Shown here piece by piece: positions 7,556-15,905 of a stretch of DNA of 33,903 nt (positions are counted from its first letter, which is position 1; each line of letters opens with the position of its first letter). The notes beneath the pieces were generated by a model. The model was not told the origin of the DNA, did not search any database, and was given only the letters and a program-made list of their open reading frames with translations. The stretch covers positions 1-33,903 of the forward strand of contig CALCTA010000102.1 of assembly GCA_937893945.1 (NCBI GenBank), in the 5' to 3' direction. The position numbers and the translations under genes were made by a program. The stretch comes from an uncultured Clostridia bacterium. Lineage in GTDB: Bacteria; Bacillota; Clostridia; Oscillospirales; CAG-272.

Positions 7556-9352
7556 TTAAGAAAGCTTAGGCTTCCATCTTTCCTCAGGTTCCCAGCTGAT
7601 GAAATCCTTGATAGTCATGTTCGTTTCGCCTGCCACGTGATTTGTAACACCGATATCAAAGAACATCTGATTGAATGATACATTTTTAACTATTCCGTTA
7701 TAGTGCGCCGTATTTACAGGCCAGAGTACTATTATAGGATCAGCTATCTCATAGACAGGACCTGCGCCCGTGCCGTTATATCCGTGGTGAGCAAGCTGAA
7801 GTATCTCGCACTGAAGCTCATCACCGTAAAGCTTCTTCAGAGCGGTGTTCATGAGTCCTTCGGCGTCTCCGAGATAAAGAGCGTTGAATCCCTCGTATTC
7901 AACCATGGTTACTACCGAGAGGTTGTTATGAGAGGAGTTGGTGTCGGGCATCAGGAGATCCTGAGAGCCAAGCACCGTAACCTTAAGGTCGCAGAAGTAA
8001 TAGGTCTGACCGGGGTGAGCTTTTATGATAGCCTCGGGCTTCCATACGTTCAGTGCTCTTTGCATCCAGGGTGCTCTGTCGGATATTCCAGCTCTTGACA
8101 TTTCGCGGTCGTTGGGCTGATTGTATATAACCTTCTTGACGGTTATTTTATCTGTGTATTTAGTATCCTTCGCCATATCCACGAAAGCGCCGAGATGGTC
8201 AACGTGAATGTGAGTGATAAGCCAGCCTGAGATCACGATATTGTCAGGATCGTCGGCAAGCTCCTGAAGAGTTGCGAAAAGCCACATCGCAGAGGTAGTG
8301 CCGTTAGAGTTGGAAGCATCTACGCCGCCGTCGATGATAAAGAAGGTTCCGTCAACGAGCTTATAAACGTATCCCATTCCGCCGGGCCAACCGGTAGCTC
8401 CGATACCCGTTACCGTAAACGAAGGCTCGCTTACTTCTTCATATTCGTTATCTACCTCGCGTCCGGGAAGCTCGTAGATAGAGCGATTATCCACTATTAC
8501 TCTCGTTTCCTTGTACGCGTCAAGATACATAGCGGTTACTATCTGCGCATCGGTGGAGAATGTAAAATACTCGTTGTTGCCAATTGTATTTGAAGCGTAG
8601 TACTTAAATCCTTCAGCATAGAGCGAGGTTATGTATGCATCATATTCCTCTGCGTTAGTCTTTTTTGCTATATGCATTACCGAATTCTGTCCGAGATCCA
8701 CCGAGAATTCATCAAATCTTTTTCCGTTATACTCGGGAACCTCAATATAAGACTTAAGCTGCTCCTCGGTATATCCGACAGTCTCAGCAAAGCTTACCGA
8801 AACGTCCCATGAGGAATCAATGACCACATTGCCCTTCTCGCAGGCTTTAACGAGGTTCTCTATCTTCTTCACAAGAGCTTCCGCACCCTGAGAGGACGTA
8901 TAAGCAACAACGTACTTACCGTTTATAAATTTAGCCGCAGCCTCACCCGATTTGAGAGTGGCATAAAGGCTTGCGGATTCCTCAAATTTAGTTTCTCCAA
9001 CAAGTATAGCGGGTGCGCCTGCGATGTTTTCGTCATAATCGGTAGCCGCCTTTGCCATAACGCCAACCTTATTTTTGATAGCCGCGCGAATATCTCCGTA
9101 GGTAAGCTTATCCGTCTCGTCAGCAAGCTCCTCTCTTGCAATATACGCTCTGTAAGCGCCATCGCTGAATACCACCAGCTTTTCGGTGTCAAGTTGACCT
9201 ATCTGAGCGACATCTCCGTTGGCAGAGCCATCAGTAGCGGAAGCCTCCTCGCTTCCGTTCGGATCAGTGTTATCGTCAGAATTACAAGCCGAAAGCACCG
9301 CGATAGCAATAATAAGCGCCATTATCAGCGCAATAAGTCTGAAGCTTTTCAT
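7556..9352 (-). CDS. Lipoprotein with ComEC-like metallo-beta-lactamase domain (copy 2)
   Basis: The ATG at 9352 follows AAGGAG. The 598-residue protein has the same architecture as copy 1: lipobox LSAC with Cys23, short acidic linker, N-terminal alpha/beta region with a GETKFEES-like turn, and middle region. The C-terminal metallo-beta-lactamase domain contains FFIIDGG, THIHVDH, SHNN, LGDAEG and AHHGY. The family signature AGETNMTIKDF then precedes the RW-containing end. It has its own promoter and terminator, so it is a single-gene unit. It is probably an exported, membrane-anchored metallohydrolase. DNA, phosphodiester or lactone substrates are all possible. Confidence 0.85.
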   Translation of the reverse strand: MKSFRLIALIMALIIAIAVLSACNSDDNTDPNGSEEASATDGSANGDVAQIGQLDTEKLVVFSDGAYRAYIAREELADETDKLTYGDIRAAIKNKVGVMAKAATDYDENIAGAPAILVGETKFEESASLYATLKSGEAAAKFINGKYVVAYTSSQGAEALVKKIENLVKACEKGNVVIDSSWDVSVSFAETVGYTEEQLKSYIEVPEYNGKRFDEFSVDLGQNSVMHIAKKTNAEEYDAYITSLYAEGFKYYASNTIGNNEYFTFSTDAQIVTAMYLDAYKETRVIVDNRSIYELPGREVDNEYEEVSEPSFTVTGIGATGWPGGMGYVYKLVDGTFFIIDGGVDASNSNGTTSAMWLFATLQELADDPDNIVISGWLITHIHVDHLGAFVDMAKDTKYTDKITVKKVIYNQPNDREMSRAGISDRAPWMQRALNVWKPEAIIKAHPGQTYYFCDLKVTVLGSQDLLMPDTNSSHNNLSVVTMVEYEGFNALYLGDAEGLMNTALKKLYGDELQCEILQLAHHGYNGTGAGPVYEIADPIIVLWPVNTAHYNGIVKNVSFNQMFFDIGVTNHVAGETNMTIKDFISWEPEERWKPKLS

Positions 9353-9389
9353 TTTTTCTCCTTATGTAAAGCAAAATAAATACAATATT

Positions 9390-9418
9390 AGACTAACACA
9401 TTTTGCGTATTTTGTCAA
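9390..9418 (-). promoter_or_regulatory. Promoter of metallo-beta-lactamase lipoprotein copy 2
   Basis: TTGACA (9418-9413 on the minus strand), a 17-base spacer and TAGTCT (9395-9390) with an extended TGT. The spacer shares AAAAT-x-TGT with copy 1. Confidence 0.75.
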
Positions 9419-9432
9419 TACCCTTTGTTCGC

Positions 9433-9469
9433 AAAAATCACCCCTTCGGATCTTTCCGAAGGGGTGATT
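9433..9469 (-). terminator. Terminator of metallo-beta-lactamase lipoprotein copy 3
   Basis: A 15-bp perfect stem (9436-9450 with 9455-9469) and a 4-base loop, with a T run on the minus strand at 9437-9433. Confidence 0.9.
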
Positions 9470-9490
9470 ACTTTAAAGTCTTACTTTAAA

Positions 9491-11323
9491 TTACTTCATA
9501 GGATTCCATCTTTCGTCCTCGGGCAACCAGGAGTAGAAGTCCTTGATGGTCATATTGGTCTCACCTGCGATATAGTTATCGATGCCGGGGGCAAAGAATC
9601 TCTGGTTAAAGGCAACGTCTCTTACGGTTGCTCCGCCTGTACCGTCATAGTGTCCTGTGGAAACAGGCCAGAATACGATGGTAGGATCTGCTATCTCATA
9701 AACAGGACCTGCATCAGTGTTGTGGTAGCCGTGGTGAGCAAGCTGAAGGATATCACACTTAAGCTCTTCTCCGTAAAGAGGCACAAGAGCACCGTTCATA
9801 AGTCCCTCAGCGTCTCCGAGATAGAGAGCTCTCTTATCCTGATAATCCACCATGGTAACTATAGAATGGTTGTTGTGAGAGTCAGTAAATGTAGGAAGAA
9901 CAAGCTCCTGCGTACCGTAAACAGTTACGGTAAGATCGCAGTAGTAGAATACCTGACCGGGATGAGCCTTAACTATAGACTCAGGCTGCCAGAGCTTGAT
10001 AGCATTAGGCATCCACGGAATTCTATCGGGGTGTCCGGTCTCTGTCATGATCTTGTCGGTAGGCTGGTTGTATATGAGCTGCTTGAGAGTGATCTTCTCC
10101 ATATACTCTTCCTCTTCAGCCATATCAATGAATGCGCCGAGGTGGTCCTTATGGGTGTGGGTAAGCAACCAACCTGCGATAACTATGTTGTCGGGATCGT
10201 CAGCCAACGCAACGAGCGTCTCATAGAGCCAATCGCAAGAGTTGACCTTTCCGGAATCAGGCTTGTTGATACCGCCGTCGATAATGAAGAATGTACCGTC
10301 AGCGAGCTTATAAACGTAGCCCATTCCGCCCGGCCAACCTGTTGCGCCAACGCCTATGACTGTAAGCGAAGGATCGGTAACTTCCTTATACTTGTTATCC
10401 TGAGCAAGACCGGGAAGATCAAACTCTGCTCTATCGTCAACCATGACTCTTACCTCTCTGTAATCGTCAAGGTACATAACGTTGACTATCTGCTCTTCAG
10501 TAAGGAAGGTAGAGTAGCAGTTATCGCCGATAGTGTTTTCTGTGTAGAGCACGAAGCCGTTAACGTAAAGCTCTTCAAGATAATCGTCGTATTCCGAAGA
10601 AGTAGTGTTTTTTGCGATATGCATAAAGGAGTTTCCGCCAAGACCAATATCGCTGTTGTCAAACGCTCTTCCGTTATACTCGGGAAGATCCAAGTACTTG
10701 GAAAGCATGCTGACATCATAGCCCATGATATCGTCAATGCTGAGCTTGATCTCCCATGAAGAGTCGATAACTATCTTTCCGGGGTTAGCCTTTGTGTATG
10801 CAACCAAACGCTTTGCTACTTCCTCGATCAGCTTTTCAGCGCCTTTATCAGAGGTATAAGCAAGAACGTACTTGCCGTTTACAAACTTAGCAACAGCCTC
10901 GCCCGTCTTGAGATTTGAGTAAACCTCGGTAGATTCAGCAAAAGAGGTCTTTCCGAGAAGGATCGAGGGCTTGCTCGCGTTCTCGGCATCAAAGTCGGTG
11001 CTTACCTCGGGCATCTTTCCTATTGCGGACTTGACCGCAGCTCTGAGTGCCGTATATGTATCCTTAGCGAGCTGATCAGCCTCGTCTGCTCTTATAACGT
11101 TCGCACGGAAAGCTCCGTCGTCAAAGAGCACGAGCCCGTCGGTGGTATCAGAGGTGTTTCCGCCGGGCTTGTCGGTTGAGTTATTTCCGGGGGCGTCAGT
11201 TGCGGGAGCATCGGTTACAGGCGCATCGGTAGGATCGCCATCGCCTGCGATATCGCAGGATGCAAATACTGCAAGTGTCATAACCAAAGCAAGTAATAAA
11301 GCGATTGTTTTGATGTGTTTCAT
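9491..11323 (-). CDS. Lipoprotein with ComEC-like metallo-beta-lactamase domain (copy 3)
   Basis: The ATG at 11323 follows AAGGAG. The 610-residue protein has lipobox FASC with Cys23, a linker built of repeated Thr-Asp-Ala-Pro units, the same N-terminal alpha/beta and middle regions as copies 1 and 2, then FFIIDGG, THTHKDH, SHNN, LGDAEG and AHHGY. It ends with the shared AGETNMTIKDFYSW signature. Unlike its sisters it has no promoter of its own that I can see: it starts 33 bases after the nrnA-like stop and is probably cotranscribed with rbfA-nrnA. The role is the same as proposed for the others, a surface metallohydrolase of unknown substrate. Confidence 0.85.
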   Translation of the reverse strand: MKHIKTIALLLALVMTLAVFASCDIAGDGDPTDAPVTDAPATDAPGNNSTDKPGGNTSDTTDGLVLFDDGAFRANVIRADEADQLAKDTYTALRAAVKSAIGKMPEVSTDFDAENASKPSILLGKTSFAESTEVYSNLKTGEAVAKFVNGKYVLAYTSDKGAEKLIEEVAKRLVAYTKANPGKIVIDSSWEIKLSIDDIMGYDVSMLSKYLDLPEYNGRAFDNSDIGLGGNSFMHIAKNTTSSEYDDYLEELYVNGFVLYTENTIGDNCYSTFLTEEQIVNVMYLDDYREVRVMVDDRAEFDLPGLAQDNKYKEVTDPSLTVIGVGATGWPGGMGYVYKLADGTFFIIDGGINKPDSGKVNSCDWLYETLVALADDPDNIVIAGWLLTHTHKDHLGAFIDMAEEEEYMEKITLKQLIYNQPTDKIMTETGHPDRIPWMPNAIKLWQPESIVKAHPGQVFYYCDLTVTVYGTQELVLPTFTDSHNNHSIVTMVDYQDKRALYLGDAEGLMNGALVPLYGEELKCDILQLAHHGYHNTDAGPVYEIADPTIVFWPVSTGHYDGTGGATVRDVAFNQRFFAPGIDNYIAGETNMTIKDFYSWLPEDERWNPMK

Positions 11324-11356
11324 AGCTTTTCTCCTTATATTTTTTAATCTCTTTGA

Positions 11357-12355
11357 TTAAAATTTCTTAAGTATTTCCTCAAGCACCTTTTCCTCGGCGC
11401 TCTCAGCACTTTCTGCCACAAGCCTGCAGCCTGCGGCACGCTTATGTCCGCCGCCGCCAAAGCGAGCGCAGATCTCGGAAACATCTACACTGCCCATAGA
11501 GCGCATAGATACGTTAAAGAGTCTCTCCTCAGTATTCTGCTTGACCGCAAAGGCAACCTCAACGCCGCCAACCGAGCGCGCCACGTCAATAAGGGTTTCA
11601 AGATGCTCTGACGAAGCGCCAAGCGAGCGTTTGAGAGAATACGGGAACACAACTGAGGATATCTTCCCATCCATATAGGTTTTAAGGCGATATATCGCCT
11701 CTCCCTCTGCCTTTATCTGCACCATCGGCTTTGAGTCATAAAGAAGAGTGTTGATCTGCGAAAAATCAACTCCCTCTTCCATAAGCTCCGCCGCGATACG
11801 CATAGTCTGAGGTGTGGTATTTGCGAACTTAAAGCATCCCGTATCGGCGCTTATAGCCGCATAGAGACAGTTGAGCGTTCTTTCGGGAATGTTGTCAATA
11901 TATCCAAGCTCAACCATACGCCGAGCCATACGGTATATTATCTCTCCCGTAGCCGCCGCACAGGTATCAATATAGTTATCGGCATAAACCGTTCCCTTAG
12001 CGTGATGATCTATCATTATATCCACGTCGCGATGAATGGTCTCAAAGAGAGCGCCAAGCTGTGAGGGCGCTGCGGAATCGACCGATATAACACGCTCGTA
12101 ATCAAGCTTGATATCCCCCTCAAGAAGAGCGCTTCCCTGCACTCCGTCGGCAAGAAAGAGAAGCCTTTCGGGTATCTCGTCCGAGCAAGCGCAATAGGCG
12201 GGAATATTCATAACTCGAAGCAGCTCTCGAAGCGCAAACGCCGATCCGACCGCATCGGCATCGGGACGAACGTGATAAAGTATCAGCGTTCTCTTGTTCT
12301 GAGCCACACTTCGACAAAGCTCGTCAAGCGAGAGCTTTTTGAATTGGTCAATCAT
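11357..12355 (-). CDS. nrnA: DHH/DHHA1 phosphoesterase, NrnA-like oligoribonuclease
   Basis: The 332-residue protein carries all the DHH-family metal motifs: HVRPDADAVGS (28-38), SVD (91-93), DHH (116-118) and SADTG (169-173), followed by a DHHA1 domain with GGGGHKRAAG near residue 300. NrnA-type enzymes degrade short oligonucleotides and in some cases pAp or cyclic dinucleotides. The ATG at 12355 lies inside the rbfA end (8-base overlap), with GAGG upstream within the Glu-rich rbfA tail, which implies translational coupling. The rbfA-nrnA pairing is a classic Firmicute arrangement. Confidence 0.9.
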   Translation of the reverse strand: MIDQFKKLSLDELCRSVAQNKRTLILYHVRPDADAVGSAFALRELLRVMNIPAYCACSDEIPERLLFLADGVQGSALLEGDIKLDYERVISVDSAAPSQLGALFETIHRDVDIMIDHHAKGTVYADNYIDTCAAATGEIIYRMARRMVELGYIDNIPERTLNCLYAAISADTGCFKFANTTPQTMRIAAELMEEGVDFSQINTLLYDSKPMVQIKAEGEAIYRLKTYMDGKISSVVFPYSLKRSLGASSEHLETLIDVARSVGGVEVAFAVKQNTEERLFNVSMRSMGSVDVSEICARFGGGGHKRAAGCRLVAESAESAEEKVLEEILKKF

Positions 12356-12713
12356 TTTCTTCTTCCTCTTCGGGAGTTATCTCTATTCCGTTGAGAAGCT
12401 TGGATATATGAGCGCCGTGCTCTATAGAGCGATCCTCGTAGAAGCTGAACTCGGGCGTCATTCGCAGATTAAGTCTCTGAGCTATCTCGCGGCGGATATA
12501 TCCTGCCGAGGATTTCAGTCCCTTAGCGACCTCTGCCTTATCCCCCATCATTGCGGAATAATATACCTTCGCATACTTAAGATCAGCGGTTACCTCTACC
12601 GCGGTTATGCTTATAAAAGCGCCGCTGAGTCTGGGGTCCTTTACCTCACGAAGCACGAGCGACAGCTCCTTTTTCATCTCATCATTTATTCTTCCACGTC
12701 TGTAATTTGCCAT
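12348..12713 (-). CDS. rbfA: Ribosome-binding factor A
   Basis: RbfA assists late 30S subunit maturation by binding near the 16S 5' helix. The product has 121 residues with a single KH-like fold; MANYRRGRINDEMKKEL and VKDPRLSG are diagnostic. I take ATG at 12713, with AGGA just upstream. The frame also offers a GTG at 12728, but that has no ribosome-binding site. The very acidic C-terminus overlaps the nrnA start. The promoter is at 12753-12781. Confidence 0.92.
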   Translation of the reverse strand: MANYRRGRINDEMKKELSLVLREVKDPRLSGAFISITAVEVTADLKYAKVYYSAMMGDKAEVAKGLKSSAGYIRREIAQRLNLRMTPEFSFYEDRSIEHGAHISKLLNGIEITPEEEEEND

Positions 12714-12752
12714 AACTTTCCTATTCACTACTTTAATATATACTTATAATTT

Positions 12753-12781
12753 ATTATAGCACACTTTTTTCTCTAAATCAA
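12753..12781 (-). promoter_or_regulatory. Promoter of rbfA-nrnA-lipoprotein operon
   Basis: TTGATT (12781-12776, minus strand), a 17-base spacer and TATAAT (12758-12753) preceded by an extended TGC. Confidence 0.75.
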
Positions 12782-12802
12782 TATTTTTTAAGCAAATTAA
12801 AT

Positions 12803-12839
12803 AAAAAAAGCGGAAGCCTGCAAAAAAACAAGCTTCCGC
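12803..12839 (-). terminator. Terminator of pgk-tpiA
   Basis: The stem GCGGAAGC / GCTTCCGC (12810-12817 with 12832-12839) is followed on the minus strand by seven T's. Confidence 0.85.
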
Positions 12840-12851
12840 GTTTTTATTTAG

Positions 12852-13619
12852 TTACTGTGCCGCGTCAACGATAGCCGCGAACTTCTTTGCAACCAAGGAT
12901 GCGCCACCGATAAGGCCGCCGTCAACGTTGGTCTTTGCGAGAAGCTCTGCCGCGTTTCCGTCGTTCATAGAGCCGCCGTACTGAACGGTAACGGTCTCTG
13001 CAACGTCTGCGCCATAAGCCTCAGCGATAGCAGCGCGAACAAATCCGTTACCCTCATCAGCCTGATCAGCGGTAGCGGTAACGCCCGTACCGATAGCCCA
13101 AACAGGCTCGTATGCAACGATAACGTTCTTAAGCTGCTCTGCGCTTACGTTTGTAAGAGCCATCTTGGTCTGGTACTTAAGAAGAGTCTCAGTATAACCA
13201 AGCTCTCTCTGCTCAAGAGTCTCGCCAACACAAACGATAGCCTTAAGACCTGCTTCAAGAGCCGCAAGTGTGCGGAGATTTACAGTCTGATCGGTCTCAG
13301 CGAAATACTGACGTCTCTCGCTATGTCCGATAACAACGTACTCAACACCTGCCTCAACGAGCATCTGTGCGGAGATCTCGCCTGTGTATGCGCCCGAAGC
13401 CTTGAAATGTACGTTCTCAGCACCGATCTTGATGTTAGAGCCCTTTGCAGCCTCAACTGCGGCAGGGATATCGATTGCGGGAACACAAAGCACTACGTCG
13501 CAAGCATCCTTACCTGCAACGAGGGGCTTCATCTCCTCAATAAGTGCCTTAGCGCTATTGGGAGTCATATTCATCTTCCAGTTACCTGCGATAACTGTTC
13601 TTCTCTTTGCGGTATTCAT
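12852..13619 (-). CDS. tpiA: Triosephosphate isomerase
   Basis: This is the glycolytic enzyme that interconverts dihydroxyacetone phosphate and glyceraldehyde 3-phosphate. Its 255 residues have the catalytic Lys15 in NWKMN, His99 in VIGHSERR, Glu171 in AYEPVWAIGTG, and the phosphate loop YGGSM. The start is ATG at 13619, with a modest AGGT site upstream. It lies 23 bases after pgk and is cotranscribed with it. Length and motifs are normal. Confidence 0.97.
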   Translation of the reverse strand: MNTAKRRTVIAGNWKMNMTPNSAKALIEEMKPLVAGKDACDVVLCVPAIDIPAAVEAAKGSNIKIGAENVHFKASGAYTGEISAQMLVEAGVEYVVIGHSERRQYFAETDQTVNLRTLAALEAGLKAIVCVGETLEQRELGYTETLLKYQTKMALTNVSAEQLKNVIVAYEPVWAIGTGVTATADQADEGNGFVRAAIAEAYGADVAETVTVQYGGSMNDGNAAELLAKTNVDGGLIGGASLVAKKFAAIVDAAQ

Positions 13620-13642
13620 CTTTTTCTACCTGCCTTATTTGA

Positions 13643-14938
13643 TCACTTGTTGAGAAGGCAGGAGATACCGGGAAGATCCTTACCCTCGAGGAACTCGAGA
13701 GATGCGCCGCCGCCTGTGGAGATGTGAGTCATTCTGGAAGCAAATCCGAGCTTCTCAACTGCTGCTGCGGAGTCGCCGCCGCCGATGATAGAGATAGCGC
13801 CGGAATCAGCAACTGCTGCCGCAACTGCCTCAGTACCTGCAGCGAAATTCTTCCACTCGGAAACGCCCATAGGTCCGTTCCATACTACAGTGCCAGCGCC
13901 CTTGATAGCGTTAGCAAAAAGCTCACGGGTCTTAGGACCGATGTCAAGTCCCATCCAACCGTCAGGAATATCGTCGGAGTTAACGATCTTGTGCTCAGCG
14001 TTCTCATCATACTCGGTTGCAACTACGTTGTCAACGGGGATCATAAAGTTAACGCCCTTTGCAGCTGCCTTAGCTACCATCTCGTTAGCGAGGTCAAGCT
14101 TGTCCTCTTCGCAGAGAGATGTTCCTACGCTATGTCCTGCTGCCTTGAAGAAGGTGTAAGCCATACCGCCACCGATGATGAGGGTATCTACCTTATCAAG
14201 AAGGTTGTTGATAACACCGATCTTATCGGATACCTTAGCGCCGCCGAGAATAGCAACGAAGGGACGTGCGGGATCAGCGAGAGCCTTACCCATAACGCCG
14301 ATCTCCTTCTGGATAAGATAACCGCAAACTGCGGGGAGATATGCAGCAACACCTGCGGTGGAAGCGTGTGCTCTGTGAGCGGAGCCGAACGCGTCGTTTA
14401 CGTAAATGTCAGCAAAATCAGCGAGCTCCTTAGCGAAGTCTGCGCCGTTCTTGGTCTCTCTTGCGTCAAAGCGTACGTTCTCGATAAGAACAGCCTCGCC
14501 TGCCTTGAGAGCTGCTACCTTTGCCTTAGCGTCCTCACCGATGATATCCTCAGCAAATGTTACCTTGTTGCCGAGAAGCTCGTTAAGACGGTCAGCTACG
14601 GGTCTGAGTGTGAACTTCTTCTTGTCATCAAGAGCCTTCTTAAGAAGCTCTGCCTTAGCTGCTGCCTGCTCTTCAACAGGAAGCGCCTCTACCTTCTGCT
14701 TTTCCTTCTTGGTAAGACCAAATCCCTCTGTAAAGATAGAGTGGGGCTTGCCCATGTGAGAGCAAAGAACTACCTTGCAGCCCTTCTCGAGAAGGTACTT
14801 GATCGTAGGAAGAGCCTCTACGATTCTCTTATCGGAGGTGATAACACCGTCCTTCAGGGGTACGTTAAAATCGCAACGGACAAGGACTCTCTTGCCGGCT
14901 ACGTCGATATCCTCAACGGATTTCTTGTTGTAAGTCAT
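13643..14938 (-). CDS. pgk: Phosphoglycerate kinase
   Basis: It transfers phosphate from 1,3-bisphosphoglycerate to ADP. I choose ATG at 14938 because AAAGGTGG lies nine bases upstream; the GTG at 14950 is part of that ribosome-binding site. At 431 residues it is longer than the roughly 395 usual in bacteria. The extra length is a Lys/Glu/Ala-rich helical insert at about residues 66-108, between SHMGKP and LRPVADRL. VRCDFNVPL near the start and the nucleotide-site GGGDSAAA near the end are intact. First gene of pgk-tpiA. GAPDH is not in the window. Confidence 0.95.
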   Translation of the reverse strand: MTYNKKSVEDIDVAGKRVLVRCDFNVPLKDGVITSDKRIVEALPTIKYLLEKGCKVVLCSHMGKPHSIFTEGFGLTKKEKQKVEALPVEEQAAAKAELLKKALDDKKKFTLRPVADRLNELLGNKVTFAEDIIGEDAKAKVAALKAGEAVLIENVRFDARETKNGADFAKELADFADIYVNDAFGSAHRAHASTAGVAAYLPAVCGYLIQKEIGVMGKALADPARPFVAILGGAKVSDKIGVINNLLDKVDTLIIGGGMAYTFFKAAGHSVGTSLCEEDKLDLANEMVAKAAAKGVNFMIPVDNVVATEYDENAEHKIVNSDDIPDGWMGLDIGPKTRELFANAIKGAGTVVWNGPMGVSEWKNFAAGTEAVAAAVADSGAISIIGGGDSAAAVEKLGFASRMTHISTGGGASLEFLEGKDLPGISCLLNK

Positions 14939-14974
14939 TTGTATATCCACCTTTCAATTATTTTACCATCCTAT

Positions 14975-15003
14975 AATATACCACAAAATCCGCCCAATAT
15001 CAA
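14975..15003 (-). promoter_or_regulatory. Promoter of pgk-tpiA
   Basis: TTGATA (15003-14998, minus strand), a 17-base spacer and TATATT (14980-14975) preceded by TGG. Confidence 0.7.
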
Positions 15004-15083
15004 GTAAATTTTGCAAAAAAAATTTTTTTATTTCAAAAAACGGCTTTTTGGCAAATTACTATACTTTTTTTAAAAATTTTTAT

Positions 15084-15905
15084 TTATTTTGACGAAGCCT
15101 TCATCTCTTTTTGAAGAAAAGCAACTATTTTCTTCTCCTCGCGAGATACCTTTACCTGTGAAAGTCCCATAGTATCAGCCACCTGCTGTTGAGTTTTGTT
15201 TCGGAAGTATCGCAAGCCGACTATCCTCTGCCAATCGCTTGGCATTTTCGATATAGCATCCCGCAGAGCCATACGGTCAAGCAGACGCTCTGTCTCCTCG
15301 GCACTATCGGTATCCGCGAGCGTATCCTCAAGCACCGCTCCCTCGTCCTCTCCGTAGATATAATCCGAGAGCGAGGTGATAGGCGCCATAGCGTCAAGTG
15401 CCATCGCCGCCTCCTCAACGCCGACACCCACTCTCTCTGCAAGCTCGCGGATGTGCGCCTCTCTCCCCTCTTTCTCGGATATCGCGTTTTTTGCCTTCAT
15501 AAGCTCTATGCCCAGCTTCTTGTAATACCGTCCGACCTTTATAGGACCTTCGTCGCGCAGAGCGCGCCGTATCTCTCCGAATATCATCGGTACGGCGTAT
15601 GTCGAGAAGCAGGTGCCGCGCTCAAGGTCAAAGCTTCTTATCGCTTTAAACAGTCCTATCGTTCCTATCTGCATCAGATCGTCAAGCTCCATTCCGCGCT
15701 CGCGAAAGCGCAGTGCTATGCTCCGAACGAGTCCTCGATTGAGCTTGATAAGCTCCTCCGAGGCTATATCCGCCGCTACGGCATCCTCTCCCTGAGCTAT
15801 TTCAATAAGAGCTCTGTTCGCCTCAAAGCTTCTCGTCTCCCCAAAAGTCTCTTTTATCTCCCCCTGAGATATTTGAACAGAGTTACAGTAGTTCCCTTTT
15901 TGCAT
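15084..15905 (-). CDS. sigF: Sporulation RNA polymerase sigma factor SigF
   Basis: Forespore-specific sigma factor of the SigB/SigF/SigG group. Region 2 (about 50-120) has DDLMQIGTIGLFKAI and FSTYAVPMIFGEIRR, and region 4 (about 210-265) has QQQVADTMGLSQVKVSREEKK. The only start codon in frame is ATG at 15905, which overlaps the spoIIAB coding end by 52 bases and gives 273 residues, longer than B. subtilis SigF at about 255. An unusually good ribosome-binding site (AGGGGGAG, 15865-15858) lies at the spoIIAB end but has no ATG, GTG or TTG in frame after it. Third gene of the spoIIA operon; SpoIIAB should hold it inactive. Confidence 0.9.
   Translation of the reverse strand: MQKGNYCNSVQISQGEIKETFGETRSFEANRALIEIAQGEDAVAADIASEELIKLNRGLVRSIALRFRERGMELDDLMQIGTIGLFKAIRSFDLERGTCFSTYAVPMIFGEIRRALRDEGPIKVGRYYKKLGIELMKAKNAISEKEGREAHIRELAERVGVGVEEAAMALDAMAPITSLSDYIYGEDEGAVLEDTLADTDSAEETERLLDRMALRDAISKMPSDWQRIVGLRYFRNKTQQQVADTMGLSQVKVSREEKKIVAFLQKEMKASSK

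Noticed and set aside
14939..14950. GTG start for pgk
   Set aside because: This GTG is part of the ribosome-binding sequence used for the ATG at 14938.
13724..15007. 427-residue plus-strand frame opposite pgk
   Set aside because: Antisense to an unambiguous phosphoglycerate kinase; composition follows from the codon bias of pgk.
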